A stretch of 64,000 nt of DNA from Mycobacterium sp. 1554424.7 (GTDB taxonomy: Bacteria; Actinomycetota; Actinomycetes; Mycobacteriales; Mycobacteriaceae). Both the position numbers and the translations under genes were made by a program. Shown one piece after another: positions 9,487 to 22,157 of the stretch; position 1 is the stretch's first letter, and every line of letters begins with the position of its first letter. The stretch lies in contig NZ_LZSE01000009.1 in the NCBI RefSeq assembly GCF_001665295.1, forward strand, positions 289,451-353,450, read 5' to 3'. Under the pieces are notes generated by a model, which was not told where the DNA came from, ran no database searches, and was given only the letters and a program-made list of their open reading frames with translations.

Positions 9487-10113
9487 TCAGGCCGGGCCCG
9501 GGGCAGTGTCCACCAGCAAGGATACCAATTCGGCGCACGCAGACTCCAATCGGCGGTTGACCACCACCTCGTCGAAGTCATCCTGGGCCGCCATCTCGGT
9601 GCGGGCGGTGTCGAGGCGGCGCCGCATCGCCTCCGGCGTCTCGGTGCCCCGGCCGCGCAGCCTGGCTTCCAGGTCCTCCCAGCTGGGCGGGGCGAGGAAC
9701 ACGGTGAGGGCCTCGGGCATCGCCTTCTTGACCGCCCTGGCGCCGGCCAGGTCGACCTCGATGAGCACGGGCAGCCCGGATGCGGCGGCGGCCCGCACCG
9801 GCTCGGCCAGCGTGCCCGACCGGTGCAGCCCGCCGTGGATCTCCGCCCACTCCAGCAGGGCGCCCTCGTCGATCAATTGCTGGAAGCGGGCGGGGGTGAC
9901 GAAGTGGTAGTCGACGCCGTCGACCTCACCGGGCCGCGGCGCGCGGGTGGTGGCCGAGACGGAAAACTGCAGGTTGGGAATCCGCTCGCGCAGACACCGG
10001 ACCACCGTCGACTTGCCGACCGCGGAGGGACCGGACAGCACGACCACACGCCCGCTGCCTGATGGCTCTGGGCGTGCCCCCCGTGCGACGTCCGGCCCCC
10101 CGCCGGCGCTCAC
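9487..10113 (-). CDS. gmk: Guanylate kinase
   Basis: 208 aa, converts GMP to GDP with ATP. The P-loop GPSAVGKST lies near residues 28-36, followed by [21 protein letters not shown], the GMP-binding region. The frame stays open far upstream to 10638, but that extension overlaps mihF in another frame and looks non-coding; the GTG at 10113 gives the usual family length. It begins 14 nt after mihF, so the two are almost certainly co-transcribed. Confidence 0.97.
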   Translation of the reverse strand: MSAGGGPDVARGARPEPSGSGRVVVLSGPSAVGKSTVVRCLRERIPNLQFSVSATTRAPRPGEVDGVDYHFVTPARFQQLIDEGALLEWAEIHGGLHRSGTLAEPVRAAAASGLPVLIEVDLAGARAVKKAMPEALTVFLAPPSWEDLEARLRGRGTETPEAMRRRLDTARTEMAAQDDFDEVVVNRRLESACAELVSLLVDTAPGPA

Positions 10114-10127
10114 TGGCGCTCCGGGGT

Positions 10128-10442
10128 TTAGGACCCGAACTTTTCCAGCAGGGCCTTGCGCTGCCGGTCCCCGAGGCCGCGCAGGCGGCGGGTGGGGGCG
10201 ATTTCCAGCTCGGTCATGATCTCCTGCGCCTTGACCTTGCCCACCTTGGGCAAGGCCTCGAGCAGCGCAGACACCTTCATCTTGCCGAGCACTTCGTCGC
10301 TTTCGGCGTCCTTGAGCACCTGGGTGAGGTTGGTGCCACCGCGCTTGAGGCGATCTTTGAGCTCTGCTCGCGCTCGACGTGCGGCGGCCGCCTTCTCCAA
10401 CGCGGCCGCGCGCTGCTCGTCGGTCAACTGGGGAAGGGCCAC
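10128..10442 (-). CDS. mihF: Mycobacterial integration host factor
   Basis: 104 aa nucleoid-associated DNA-binding protein ([20 protein letters not shown]...). The GTG at 10442 is preceded by GGAGG with good spacing and gives the experimentally accepted ~105-residue length; a longer frame starting 21 nt upstream is probably not used. The C-terminal region [19 protein letters not shown] contains the helix-two-turn-helix of the actinobacterial IHF family, which is unrelated in sequence to enterobacterial IHF. First gene of the mihF-gmk-rpoZ-coaBC run. Confidence 0.96.
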   Translation of the reverse strand: MALPQLTDEQRAAALEKAAAARRARAELKDRLKRGGTNLTQVLKDAESDEVLGKMKVSALLEALPKVGKVKAQEIMTELEIAPTRRLRGLGDRQRKALLEKFGS

Positions 10443-10888
10443 GATTCCTCCGTATCTGATCAATCGGTAATCGATCTCGTTTTGTCTCTGCCGGGTACTT
10501 CAGCCAGCGGAGATGACCGTACTCAGGCTTCCTGACGAAATCTAACCCGACCCCCTGGTTAATTGTGCAAATGTGCAGCGTGGGCGCCCCGCGCATGCCC
10601 GTCGGGGCGTCGCCGGGACGGGCCGCGCGCCACCGCAATTCGCCGGCGCCGACGCCTCCCCGCCGCCCGGAATAGGGCTCCTACCTGCGGTTTTGCCCCG
10701 CCGTCCCAGCGCAGCGCCGACGCGGCCGACGGCGAGGTCGGGCGGCCCCCGGGCCGGGTGCGAGGGATCACGAGATTTTTCGTCTCGTGTCGCGCGTGTC
10801 GCGCGCCGCGGACGATCGCCAGGTCGGCGGCGCGTACGCAGCGAAATGCCAGCTAACACCCAGCCAAATTTCAGTTACGATCGAAATC
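10443..10888. other. 446-nt gap between divergent mihF and the HTH-TOBE gene
   Basis: No convincing gene is visible. The segment must hold the mihF promoter on the minus strand and the promoter of the small regulator on the plus strand. The middle is very GC-rich with frames open on both strands, which I read as composition, not coding. M. tuberculosis has PE15/PPE20 between pyrF and mihF; no trace of these is seen here. Confidence 0.6.
10868..10887 (+). promoter_or_regulatory. Leaderless promoter with overlapping inverted repeat
   Basis: TACGAT at 10876-10881 fits the -10 consensus and places transcription start at about 10888-10889, exactly the GTG of the following gene, which has no ribosome site. 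The -10 is enclosed by an inverted repeat ATTTC (10868-10872) and GAAAT (10883-10887) with a 10-nt spacer, so a bound repressor would cover the promoter. Autoregulation is inferred. Confidence 0.45.
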
Positions 10889-11311
10889 GTGCCGAACCTG
10901 CGCATCCGTCAGGCGGCTGAACTGCTGGGAGTCAGCGACGACACCGTCCGCCGCTGGATCAACCAGGGCACGTTGTCAGTCACTCACGACGCGGCGGGGC
11001 GCAAGGTCATCGCCAGCGAGGATCTGGCCGAGTTTTCCCGGGCCAATGCGCCCGCCCCACCGCCGGACCCGCTGAGCATCGGGAGTTCGGCGCGCAACCG
11101 GTTCGTCGGGCTGGTCACGCGGGTGATCAGCGACACCGTGATGAGCCAGGTCGAGATGCAGTGCGGCCCCCACACCGTGGTCTCGCTGATGAGCACCGCG
11201 GCGGCGGAGGAACTGCAACTGCGGCCCGGCAGCGTCGCCGTGGCCGTCGTGAAGGCCACCAGCGTCATCGTGGAGACCGCGAGGCCCAGCGCGGCGGTCG
11301 CCTCGGACTGA
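10889..11311 (+). CDS. Small HTH-TOBE regulator (probable molybdate-responsive)
   Basis: 140 aa. Residues 1-50 form a MerR/excisionase-type helix-turn-helix (LRIRQAAELLGVSDDTVRRW, then a DNA-contacting INQGTL). After a Pro-rich linker, residues from about 70 form a single TOBE/Mop domain (SSARNRFVGLVTRVISD, ending KATSVIVE), the fold that binds molybdate or tungstate. This two-domain layout resembles a reduced ModE. The GTG start is chosen because a -10 box sits directly before it; a longer frame from 10787 has no support. No molybdenum transport or cofactor gene is nearby, so targets are unknown. Confidence 0.75.
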   Translation: MPNLRIRQAAELLGVSDDTVRRWINQGTLSVTHDAAGRKVIASEDLAEFSRANAPAPPPDPLSIGSSARNRFVGLVTRVISDTVMSQVEMQCGPHTVVSLMSTAAAEELQLRPGSVAVAVVKATSVIVETARPSAAVASD

Positions 11312-11520
11312 GTGTGTGCTGACGGTTTTGAGTGTGAACCCAGGGCGTTGCGTGTGAATCCTGGGCGTTGCGTGAGTATCCAGGGCGTTGCGTGTGAACC
11401 CTGGGCGTTGCGTGTGTATCCAGGGATTTGCGTGTGAACGTGTGGCGGGATTTGGGCGCTTTTTCCGCCCTGTGTACACACGCAAAGCCCCGGATTCACA
11501 GTCAAAGCCCAGGTTGCACG
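11311..11520. repeat. 20-nt-period tandem and inverted repeat between convergent genes, probable bidirectional terminator
   Basis: Six consecutive 20-nt units from 11311 to 11430 share the pattern agtgtgaacccagggcgttg with small changes. Two inverted copies of the same unit occupy 11481-11520. The centre can fold: TTTGCGTGTG (11427-11436) pairs with CACACGCAAA (11477-11486), and inside it GGCGG (11444-11448) pairs with CCGCC (11465-11469). The element fills the gap between the stops of the HTH-TOBE gene and pyrF, which converge. A related element lies at 62461-62550. I infer a terminator-associated mycobacterial repeat, possibly the family called TRIT in M. tuberculosis, which I could not check. 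Confidence 0.7.
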
Positions 11521-11532
11521 CCGAAGCGCGGC

Positions 11533-12356
11533 TTAGAGCGCCGACAGGTACGCGACGGCGTCCAGCATCCGTTCGCCGGCCGCGCGCAGGTCGGCCACGG
11601 CCGGCCCGGCCCGCAGCACCTCACGCGCCACCGCGGGCAGCAGCTGGCCCGGCGCGGCGCCGCCCAGGCCGCCAAGCGCCTCGGGCCGCCCGCCCTGCGC
11701 GCCCACGCCGGGCACCAGCACCGGTCCGCCCAGCTCGCTGACGTCGGGTGCCTCGAACACCGTTGCACCGAGGACCACGCCGACGTAGCCGGGCTCGGTC
11801 GGGCTGGCCGCGCGGTTGACCACCGCCGCCTGGTCGATGATCAGCTGGGACACGGTGCGGCCGTCGAATTCGGCGCGCTGCACGGTGCCGCCCTCGGGGT
11901 TGGAGGTCGCCGCCAGCACGAACACGCCGCGGTCGTTGGCCGCGGCGGCCTCCAGCAGCGGCCGCAACGAACCGAATCCGAGATACGGCGAGGCGGTTAC
12001 GGCGTCGGCGGCCAGCGGCGAGTCGCCCGCCCAGGCCGCGGCGTAGGCGGCCATCGTCGTCCCGATGTCGCCCCGCTTGGCGTCGGCCAGCACCAGCACG
12101 CCGGCCGAACGCAGGGCGGCGATGGTGCGTTCCAGGACCGCGTACCCGGCGGCGCCGTAGGCCTCGAAGAACGCCACCTGGGGCTTGACCACCGCGAACC
12201 CGGAGAACGCCTCGACGCAGACGTCGCAGAACGCGGCCAGGCCGTCGGCGGTGGTGGGCAGGTCCCAGGCCCGCAGCAGTTCGGGGTGCGGGTCGATGCC
12301 CAGGCACAGCGGCCCGCGCCTGGACTTCGCCTCGGCCAGCCGCGCGCCGAATCCGG

Positions 12357-12360
<4 letters not shown>
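11533..12360 (-). CDS. pyrF: Orotidine 5'-phosphate decarboxylase
   Basis: 275 aa, last step of UMP synthesis. The catalytic [10 protein letters not shown] (Lys-Asp network) is clear, with the N-terminal [11 protein letters not shown] and phosphate-binding [15 protein letters not shown] typical of the mycobacterial type 2 enzyme. The GTG start overlaps the carB stop by 4 nt (GTGA), so translation is coupled; a longer open frame upstream lies inside carB and is ignored. Last gene of the pyr operon, ending at the repeat element. Confidence 0.97.
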
Positions 12361-15709
<3,349 letters not shown>

Positions 15710-15710
<1 letters not shown>

Positions 15711-16828
15711 TAGCGGCCCCCTCCCATCAGGTCGACGAATTGGTCGAACAGGTACTCCGCGTCGTGCGGACCGGCGGCGGCCTCGGGGTGGTACTGCACC
15801 GAAAAGGCCTTGCCGTCGGCGAGTTTGACGCCCTCGACCACCCCGTCGTTCGCGCAGGTGTGGCTGACGATCGCAGGGCCGAACGGCGTGTCGAAGGACT
15901 GGCCCGCCTCGCCTTCCAGCGCGAAGCCGTGGTTCTGCGCGGTCACCGCGACCCGCCCGGTGGCGTGGTCGATGACGGGAACGTTGATGCCGCGGTGGCC
16001 GAACACCATCTTGTAGGTGGACAGGCCCAGCGCCCGGCCGAGGATCTGATTGCCGAAACAGATGCCGAACAAGGGGATTCCGGCGCCCAGCACCTCGCGG
16101 GTGAGCGCGACGACGTGGTCGGCGGTGGCGGGGTCGCCCGGGCCGTTGGACAGGAACACGCCGTCGGGCTTGATGTCGGCGATCTGGTCGAAGGTCGCCG
16201 ATGCGGGCAGCACGTGGCTGCGAATGCCGCGCCGGGAGAAGTTGCGCGGGGTGTTGGTCTTGATCCCCAGGTCCAGGGCGGCCACCGTGAACCGGTGCGG
16301 CCCTTCGGGTTCCACCACGTAGGCGCCGTCGGTGCTGACCTCACCGGCCAGGTCGGCGCCCAGCATCGACTGCTGGCCGCGCACCCGCTCCAGCAATTCG
16401 TCGGGTTCGGCCAGCGCGTCACCGGAGAAGACCCCCGCCTTCATCGAACCGCGGCTGCGCAGGTGCCGCACCACCGCCCGCGTATCGATGCCGGCGACGC
16501 CGACGACGCCCTGACGGGCCAGCTCGTCGTCCAGCGTGCCGGTCGCGCGCCAGTTGGACGCGCGCGGCGACGGGTCGCGCACCGCGTAGCCGGCGACCCA
16601 GATCTTGTCGCCGCGGCTTTCCCCGTCCTCGTCGTTCCAGCCGGTGTTGCCGATCTGCGGCGCGGTCGCCACCACGATCTGGCGGTGATAACTGGGGTCG
16701 GTCAGCGTCTCCTGGTAGCCGGACATGCCGGTGGAGAACACGGCCTCCCCGAGCGTCTGACCGATCGCGCCGAACGGCCTCCCGGTGAACACGCGGCCGT
16801 CTTCCAGAACCAGTACAGCTTTGCTCAC
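15710..16828 (-). CDS. carA: Carbamoyl-phosphate synthase small (glutaminase) subunit
   Basis: 372 aa. The class I glutamine amidotransferase domain is intact: nucleophile Cys in [11 protein letters not shown], and the His-Glu pair in [12 protein letters not shown]. The N-terminal CarA-specific domain ([29 protein letters not shown]) is complete. GTG start, overlapping the upstream membrane-protein gene by 4 nt. Supplies ammonia to CarB for pyrimidine and arginine synthesis. Confidence 0.98.
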
Positions 16829-17334
16829 GCGGCTCCCTTCTCCTGGGATTCCAGCCAGCGGTCATAGTCATCGCGATGGTTCGCCCGAAACGCGGTGTCG
16901 ATCTCGGCTCCCGAGGGCAGCCGCCATCGGATCGCCAAGATGCCGACGCGCGCCGCGGTCCGGTTCGCCATCCGGCGCTCCATGCGCAGACCCACGATCG
17001 AGGGCTGCGGTATCCAAATCGGTTGGGCCCGTGCCCGTTCCACCATGATTCCCTCGGGATAGCGGGTCAGCACCGCCTTGCTGCGGAAGCCCAGATCGCC
17101 GGCCGCGATCCGCTCGCTCCAGTCCGGTGCCATCATGGAACCGCAATAGTGGCCGCGCGTGGTGATGAGCGCCATGCCGACCTGGTCGGGCATTCCGGGC
17201 AACTCGCCCATGAGCTCCTGGTGCCGCTGCGCGCGCCGCTGCCAGGAGCGCATCACCAGCTGGATGAGCACCGCGATCACCACCACCAGTACGGCCGCGA
17301 AGATCAGCGACCCCACCAGCGTTGCGGAGTTCAT
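16825..17334 (-). CDS. Conserved membrane-anchored protein of the pyr operon (Rv1382-like)
   Basis: 169 aa with one N-terminal transmembrane helix (about residues 7-28, [20 protein letters not shown]) and a basic, cytoplasmic-looking remainder. No catalytic motif is recognised. The same gene lies between pyrC and carA in M. tuberculosis (Rv1382), so its place in the operon is conserved. It overlaps carA by 4 nt (ATGA in the antisense reading) and follows pyrC by 61 nt. Role unknown; co-expression with pyrimidine genes is the only clue. Confidence 0.85.
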   Translation of the reverse strand: MNSATLVGSLIFAAVLVVVIAVLIQLVMRSWQRRAQRHQELMGELPGMPDQVGMALITTRGHYCGSMMAPDWSERIAAGDLGFRSKAVLTRYPEGIMVERARAQPIWIPQPSIVGLRMERRMANRTAARVGILAIRWRLPSGAEIDTAFRANHRDDYDRWLESQEKGAA

Positions 17335-17395
17335 GCGCGCCGCTCCTCCTCAGTGGCACCGCTCATGCGGCGCACGGTCGGGTCGCCGGCGCGAT

Positions 17396-18688
17396 TCATG
17401 CGGGGCTCTTCCCGTCCCGCGCGGTGACTTTTCCGCGCAGCAGGGTCGCGGTCACGGTGGCGGGCAACGTCATCGACTCGTACGGGGTGTTGGCCGAGCG
17501 GCTGGCCAGGTCGGACCCCGCGACCGTCCACGTGGCGTCCGGGTCCACCACCGTGAGGTTGGCCGGCTCCCCCACCTCCAGCGGGCGGCCGTGGTCGGGC
17601 AACCCGACAATGCGCGCCGGGTTCTCGCTCATCACCCGCGCGACGCCGCGCCACGTCAACAGCCCCGGCGCCACCATCGTCTGGACCACCACCGACAGCG
17701 CGGTCTGCAGCCCCAGCATGCCGGGGCGCGCGGCCGAGAACTCGACGCACTTCTCGTGCTCGGCGTGGGGCGCATGGTCGGTGGCCACACAGTCGATTAC
17801 CCCGTCGACCAGCGCTTGACGCAGCGCCGCCGCGTCGGCGGCCTCGCGCAGCGGGGGGTTGACCCGGTTCACCCCCTCGTAGCCGGTCAACCGGCCGTCA
17901 TCGAGCAGCAGGTGATGCGGGGTCACCTCGGCGGTGATCGAAATGCCTTGCCCCTTGGCCCATTTCAGGATCTCCACGGTGCCCGCGGTGGAGGCGTGGC
18001 AGATGTGCACCCGTGCGCCGGCGTCGCGGGCCAGCAGCGCGTCGCGCGCCACGATGGATTCCTCCGCGGCCCGGGGCCACCCGGCCAGTCCCAGCCGCGC
18101 GGCGGTGGGTCCCTCGTGGGCGACGGCGCCGACCGTGAGCCGCGGCTCCTCGGCGTGCTGGGCGATCAGCACCCCCAGGCCGGTGGCGTATTCCAGGGCG
18201 CGGCGCATGATCAGCGGGTCGTGCACGCAGATGCCGTCGTCGGAGAACATCCGCACCTGCGCGGCGCCGTCGGCCATCATGCCCATCTCGGTGAGCTCGG
18301 CCCCGGCCAGACCGACGGTGACGGCGCCGACGGGATGCACGTCGACGAGGCCGACCTGCTGGCCGCGATGCCAGACGTGGTCGGTGACGACCGGGCTGTC
18401 GGCGACGGGGTTGGTGTTGGCCATCGCGAACACCGCCGTGTAGCCGCCCAAAGCCGCTGCTGCCGAACCGGTTTCGATGTCCTCGGCGTATTCGCGGCCC
18501 GGCTCGCGCAGGTGGGTGTGCAGGTCGACGAACCCGGGCAGCAGCACCTGCCCCGTGGCGTCGATGACGTCGGCCGTGTCGGGGATCTCGAGTTTCGGCC
18601 CGATTTCCGCGATCTGCCCGTCATCGACCAGCACGTCGACCCGGTCGCCTTCTCCGTACAACCGAACCCCGCGGATCAGCACACTCAT
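17396..18688 (-). CDS. pyrC: Dihydroorotase
   Basis: 430 aa class I dihydroorotase, closes carbamoyl aspartate to dihydroorotate. The metal-binding HxH lies in [12 protein letters not shown], and further ligands are in the ICHAS and [12 protein letters not shown] segments. The start is the ATG whose ATGA overlaps the pyrB stop by 4 nt; the open frame extending above it runs antisense-free inside pyrB and is not coding. Length equals that of the M. tuberculosis enzyme as I recall it. Confidence 0.97.
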   Translation of the reverse strand: MSVLIRGVRLYGEGDRVDVLVDDGQIAEIGPKLEIPDTADVIDATGQVLLPGFVDLHTHLREPGREYAEDIETGSAAAALGGYTAVFAMANTNPVADSPVVTDHVWHRGQQVGLVDVHPVGAVTVGLAGAELTEMGMMADGAAQVRMFSDDGICVHDPLIMRRALEYATGLGVLIAQHAEEPRLTVGAVAHEGPTAARLGLAGWPRAAEESIVARDALLARDAGARVHICHASTAGTVEILKWAKGQGISITAEVTPHHLLLDDGRLTGYEGVNRVNPPLREAADAAALRQALVDGVIDCVATDHAPHAEHEKCVEFSAARPGMLGLQTALSVVVQTMVAPGLLTWRGVARVMSENPARIVGLPDHGRPLEVGEPANLTVVDPDATWTVAGSDLASRSANTPYESMTLPATVTATLLRGKVTARDGKSPA

Positions 18689-19629
18689 GCCGCGATGTCC
18701 TCCGCCCCGACCAGCACATGGAACAGCACCGCCATCCGCACGTGCACTCCGTTCGAAACCTGTTGTAGCACCGCCGATTGCGACGAGTCCGCCACCGAGG
18801 ACGAGATCTCCATGCCGCGCACCATCGGCCCCGGGTGCAGCACTACGGCGTGGCCCGGCAGCATCGCCTGGCGCCGCTCGGAAAGCCCGTAACGCACCGA
18901 GTATTCGCGCACGGACGGGAAGAATCCGCCGTTCATCCGCTCGGCCTGCACCCGCAGCATCAGGACGGCGTCGGCCGCGGCCCGCTCGGCGTCGAAGTCG
19001 TAGGAGACGGTGGCGGGCCAGCCCTCGACCCCGACCGGCAGCAGTGTCGGCGGCGCGACCAGCACCACCTCGGCGCCCAGCGTGGCCAACAGCATGACGT
19101 TGGAACGCGCGACGCGGCTGTGCAGGATGTCGCCGACGATCACGATGCGCCGGCCCTCGATGCCGCCGAGCCGCTGGCGGATGGTCAGCGCGTCCAGCAG
19201 CGCCTGCGTCGGGTGCTCGTGGGTGCCGTCGCCGGCGTTGATCACCGACGGGCCGTCGTCGTTGGTCCCGGTCCAATCGGCCAGCAGGTGCGCGGCGCCG
19301 GAGGCGGGGTGGCGGATGATCAGCGCGTCGGCGCCGGCCGCCCGCAGGGTCAGCGCGGTGTCGCGCAGCGACTCGCCCTTGCCGACCGACGATCCGGCGG
19401 CGCTGACGTTGATCACGTCGGCGCTCATCCACTTCCCCGCCACCTCGAAGGACACCCGGGTGCGGGTGGAGTTCTCGTAGAACATCGTGACGACGGTGCG
19501 GCCACGCAGCGTCGGTAGCTTCTTGATCTCGCGGCCGACCAGCGCCTGCGCGAACCGGTCCGCGTCGTCGAGGATCGCGGTGGCGTCGTCGCGGCTCAGA
19601 TCGCCGGCGGCCAGCAGGTGGCGCGTCAT
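18685..19629 (-). CDS. pyrB: Aspartate carbamoyltransferase catalytic subunit
   Basis: 314 aa, joins carbamoyl phosphate and aspartate. The carbamoyl phosphate site [11 protein letters not shown] (Ser-Thr-Arg-Thr-Arg at about 54-58) and [12 protein letters not shown] are present. No pyrI regulatory gene is adjacent, as expected in actinobacteria. Overlaps pyrR and pyrC by 4 nt each, so the first three genes are translationally coupled. Confidence 0.98.
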   Translation of the reverse strand: MTRHLLAAGDLSRDDATAILDDADRFAQALVGREIKKLPTLRGRTVVTMFYENSTRTRVSFEVAGKWMSADVINVSAAGSSVGKGESLRDTALTLRAAGADALIIRHPASGAAHLLADWTGTNDDGPSVINAGDGTHEHPTQALLDALTIRQRLGGIEGRRIVIVGDILHSRVARSNVMLLATLGAEVVLVAPPTLLPVGVEGWPATVSYDFDAERAAADAVLMLRVQAERMNGGFFPSVREYSVRYGLSERRQAMLPGHAVVLHPGPMVRGMEISSSVADSSQSAVLQQVSNGVHVRMAVLFHVLVGAEDIAA

Positions 19630-20183
19630 CGCGAGATCACCACCCCGTCGCGGCCGTCGTGCTCGGCGAGCAGCACGTGCACGCTCTCGGTGCGCGAGGT
19701 CGGCACGTTCTTGCCGACATAGTCGGCGCGCAGCGGCAGTTCGCGGTGGCCGCGGTCGACCAGGACCGCCAGTTGCACCGCCCGCGGCCGGCCCACGTCG
19801 CGCAGCGCGTCCAGGGCGGAGCGCACCGAGCGGCCCGAGTAGAGCACGTCGTCGACGAGGATCACCAGCGCGTCGTCGACGCCGCCGGCCGGGATCGAGG
19901 TGGCGGCCAGCGGTCGCGGCGGCTTTTGCATCAGGTCGTCGCGGTAGAGGGTGATGTCGAGGGCGCCGCGCCCGACGTCGATTCCGCTGTATTCGGCGAT
20001 GTTGGTGGCCAGGCGTTCGGCGAGGAGGACGCCGCGGGTCGGGATGCCCAGCAGCACCACGCGCGGCCCGTCGGGACCATCCAGCGCGGTCTTTTCGATG
20101 ATCTGATGCGCGATGCGGGAAATGGTGCGGCCCACGTCGGCCGCCGACATCAATTCGCGGCCGGAGTCACCCGCGGCACACAT
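19626..20183 (-). CDS. pyrR: PyrR: pyr mRNA-binding attenuation/repression protein with uracil phosphoribosyltransferase fold
   Basis: 185 aa. The PRPP-binding loop [13 protein letters not shown] is intact at about residues 105-117. PyrR binds UMP or UTP and a conserved loop in the pyr leader RNA; in mycobacteria it is known to act by blocking translation. A matching loop lies in this gene's own leader (20203-20220). It heads the seven-gene operon pyrR-pyrB-pyrC-membrane protein-carA-carB-pyrF. ATG start with AAGGAGG about 11 nt upstream. Confidence 0.97.
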   Translation of the reverse strand: MCAAGDSGRELMSAADVGRTISRIAHQIIEKTALDGPDGPRVVLLGIPTRGVLLAERLATNIAEYSGIDVGRGALDITLYRDDLMQKPPRPLAATSIPAGGVDDALVILVDDVLYSGRSVRSALDALRDVGRPRAVQLAVLVDRGHRELPLRADYVGKNVPTSRTESVHVLLAEHDGRDGVVISR

Positions 20184-20202
20184 ACGAGACTTGACCTCCT
20201 TC

Positions 20203-20220
20203 TCCGCCTCTCTGGACGGA
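20203..20220 (-). promoter_or_regulatory. pyrR: PyrR-binding RNA loop in the pyr operon leader
   Basis: On the transcribed (minus) strand the leader reads TCCG-TCCAGAGAGG-CGGA. The UCCAGAGAGG core is the PyrR recognition loop known from Bacillus attenuators, closed here by a UCCG/CGGA stem. The ribosome site AAGGAGG follows within 1-8 nt of the stem, so protein binding here would hide it. This fits PyrR-dependent translational repression described for M. smegmatis. Confidence 0.85.
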
Positions 20221-20319
20221 TCGTTAAAGGATGTCGACTGCCAGGCAGCGTAGCACTTGCGCCGGGCGCGCCGGCGTGCGGCGTGCGGCGGCGCGCCCGG
20301 TGTCAGGCGCTCGAGGGGC

Positions 20320-20598
20320 CTACGGCGGCGGTGGCGGCGCTGGCAAGGTCCGTTGTGGGCGGATGGGCCCGCAGTTCAGGCCGATCTTGCAGTTCCAGTT
20401 GGCCGACGCTTGGGGTTGGGGCGAGTCGCAGCACTGGTCGTCCGGTGATCCGGGCGTCGGGGCCACGGTCGTCGGGGGGTCCGCGATGGTCTTGGGGACA
20501 ACGGTGTCGCCGACTTCGCCGACACCGCCGAGCGCCAGGGCCAGCACGGCAGCACCACCGCAAACCGCGGTTATTGTCCTGCCTGCTTTATTTGGCAT
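20320..20598 (-). CDS. Small secreted Cys- and Pro-rich protein
   Basis: 92 aa from the ATG at 20598 (a longer frame begins 54 nt upstream without support). Residues 1-30 look like a signal peptide: PNKAGR then a hydrophobic run [15 protein letters not shown]. The mature part is Pro-rich ([15 protein letters not shown]) with four cysteines in a CC...C...C pattern and ends in six prolines. Small proteins of this style are common in mycobacterial exported proteomes, but I recognise no family. It lies upstream of pyrR on the same strand, 136 nt away, and is probably a separate unit. Confidence 0.65.
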   Translation of the reverse strand: MPNKAGRTITAVCGGAAVLALALGGVGEVGDTVVPKTIADPPTTVAPTPGSPDDQCCDSPQPQASANWNCKIGLNCGPIRPQRTLPAPPPPP

Positions 20599-20947
20599 GT
20601 GACTAAGTCTTGACCTATGCGCGCGAAATGTACAGAGCCGCAAACGCGCCATTTTGCGGCCGTTAACCCCGCATCAAATCCATTCCTGCTGTCGGCCGAT
20701 GCGCACCGGCCGGTCGCGATGCGCGCAATTTGGAGTTTCAGAGCCGGAGTCGGCTGTTGCCAACCCATTTCGGTGTGAGAAGGCATGCTGAGGTATGACC
20801 GTCGTTCGCGCCGAATTGGATCGGCGGTTTTACTTTGGCGCGGCGCGGTCTTGTTGGTCATGGACACCGATGGGGTGAAAACTCTTCTATCGACCTCCTT
20901 ATTGAGCCCGGTGCCGCCGACCACACGGCGCCCATTACCCTGAACCG
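20599..20947. other. 349-nt gap upstream of divergent genes; no gene seen
   Basis: Lies between the small secreted protein (minus) and the serine hydrolase (plus). Lower GC than its surroundings. Neither strand shows an open frame with a credible start and codon bias. It presumably carries the two promoters; I could not single out a convincing -10/-35 pair. Confidence 0.5.
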
Positions 20948-22153
20948 GTGAATCTGGACGTCAATCAGGCCTCCATCCGCGCGGTGTGCGACGCGGGCCT
21001 GCTCGCCGGTGCGCTGACGATGGTCTGGCAGCGCGGAGAACTGCTGCAGGTCAACGAGATCGGCTATCGCGACATCGACGCGGGCCTGCCGATGCGGCGG
21101 GACACGGTGTTCCGCATCGCGTCGATGACCAAACCGGTCACGGTCGCGGCGGTGATGAGCCTGGTCGACGAGGGAAAGCTGGCGCTGAAGGATCCGGTCG
21201 TGCGCTGGGCGCCCGAACTGGCCGACCTGCGGGTGCTCGACGACCCGCACGGCCCGCTCGACCGGACGCACCCGCTGGGCCGCGCCATCCTGATCGAGGA
21301 CCTGCTCACCCACACCAGCGGCCTGGCGTACGGCTTCTCGGTGTCCGGGCCGATCGCCAAGGCCTACGTGCGGCTGCCCTTCAACCAGGGCCCGGACGTC
21401 TGGCTTTCCGAGCTGGCCAAGCTGCCGCTGGTCCACCAGCCCGGTGACCGATTGACCTACAGCCATTCCATAGACCTCCTGGGCGTCATCGCTTCTCGCA
21501 TCGAGGGCAAGCCGTTCTACGAAGTCCTCGACGAACGGGTACTGGGTCCGGTGGGCATGCCCGACACGGGGTTCTTCGTCTCCCCCGAGGGGCGCCGTCG
21601 CGCCGCCACCATGTACCGGCTCGACGGGCAGGGCCGGCTGCACCATGACGCGATGGGGCCGCCGCACATCAAGCCACCGTCCTTCTGCAACGCCGGCGGC
21701 GGGCTGTGGTCGACGGCCGATGACTACCTTCGGTTCGTGCGGATGTTGCTGGGCGACGGGTCGATCGACGGAGTGCGGGTGCTCTCCCCCGAGTCCGCGC
21801 GGCTGATGCGGACCGACCGGCTCACCGACGATCAGAAGCGGCATAACTTCCTGGGCGCGCCGTACTGGGTGGGCCGCGGCTTCGGACTGAACCTGTCGGT
21901 GGTGACCGATCCGGCGAAGTCAGCGCCGCTGTTCGGGCCGGGCGGGCTCGGAACGTTCAGCTGGCCCGGCGCGTACGGCACCTGGTGGCAGGCCGACCCG
22001 ACCGCCGATCTGGTTCTGCTGTACCTGGTCCAGAACCTGCCCGATATGTCTGCGGACGTGGCCGCGGCCGTCGCGGGCAACACGTCGTTGTCGAAACTCC
22101 AATCGGCGCAACCGAAATTCGTCCGCCGCACCTATCAGGCTCTCGGGCTCTAG
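20948..22153 (+). CDS. Serine beta-lactamase-family hydrolase (class C / esterase-like)
   Basis: 401 aa, GTG start. The nucleophile motif SMTK (SxxK) lies at about residues 59-62 and the second motif YSHS stands where YxN is expected, around residue 177. A late GGLGTFSWPGAYGTWW segment resembles the family's third box. No signal peptide, so probably cytosolic. Such proteins are usually esterases or D-aminopeptidases and seldom true beta-lactamases; M. tuberculosis has several (for example Rv1367c). The stop is 4 nt before the GNAT gene, suggesting a two-gene unit. Confidence 0.85.
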   Translation: MNLDVNQASIRAVCDAGLLAGALTMVWQRGELLQVNEIGYRDIDAGLPMRRDTVFRIASMTKPVTVAAVMSLVDEGKLALKDPVVRWAPELADLRVLDDPHGPLDRTHPLGRAILIEDLLTHTSGLAYGFSVSGPIAKAYVRLPFNQGPDVWLSELAKLPLVHQPGDRLTYSHSIDLLGVIASRIEGKPFYEVLDERVLGPVGMPDTGFFVSPEGRRRAATMYRLDGQGRLHHDAMGPPHIKPPSFCNAGGGLWSTADDYLRFVRMLLGDGSIDGVRVLSPESARLMRTDRLTDDQKRHNFLGAPYWVGRGFGLNLSVVTDPAKSAPLFGPGGLGTFSWPGAYGTWWQADPTADLVLLYLVQNLPDMSADVAAAVAGNTSLSKLQSAQPKFVRRTYQALGL

Positions 22154-22157
22154 GGCA

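Noticed and set aside
10114-10638. Longer gmk reading frame
   Set aside because: The extension overlaps mihF and lacks guanylate kinase similarity; the GTG at 10113 gives the family length.
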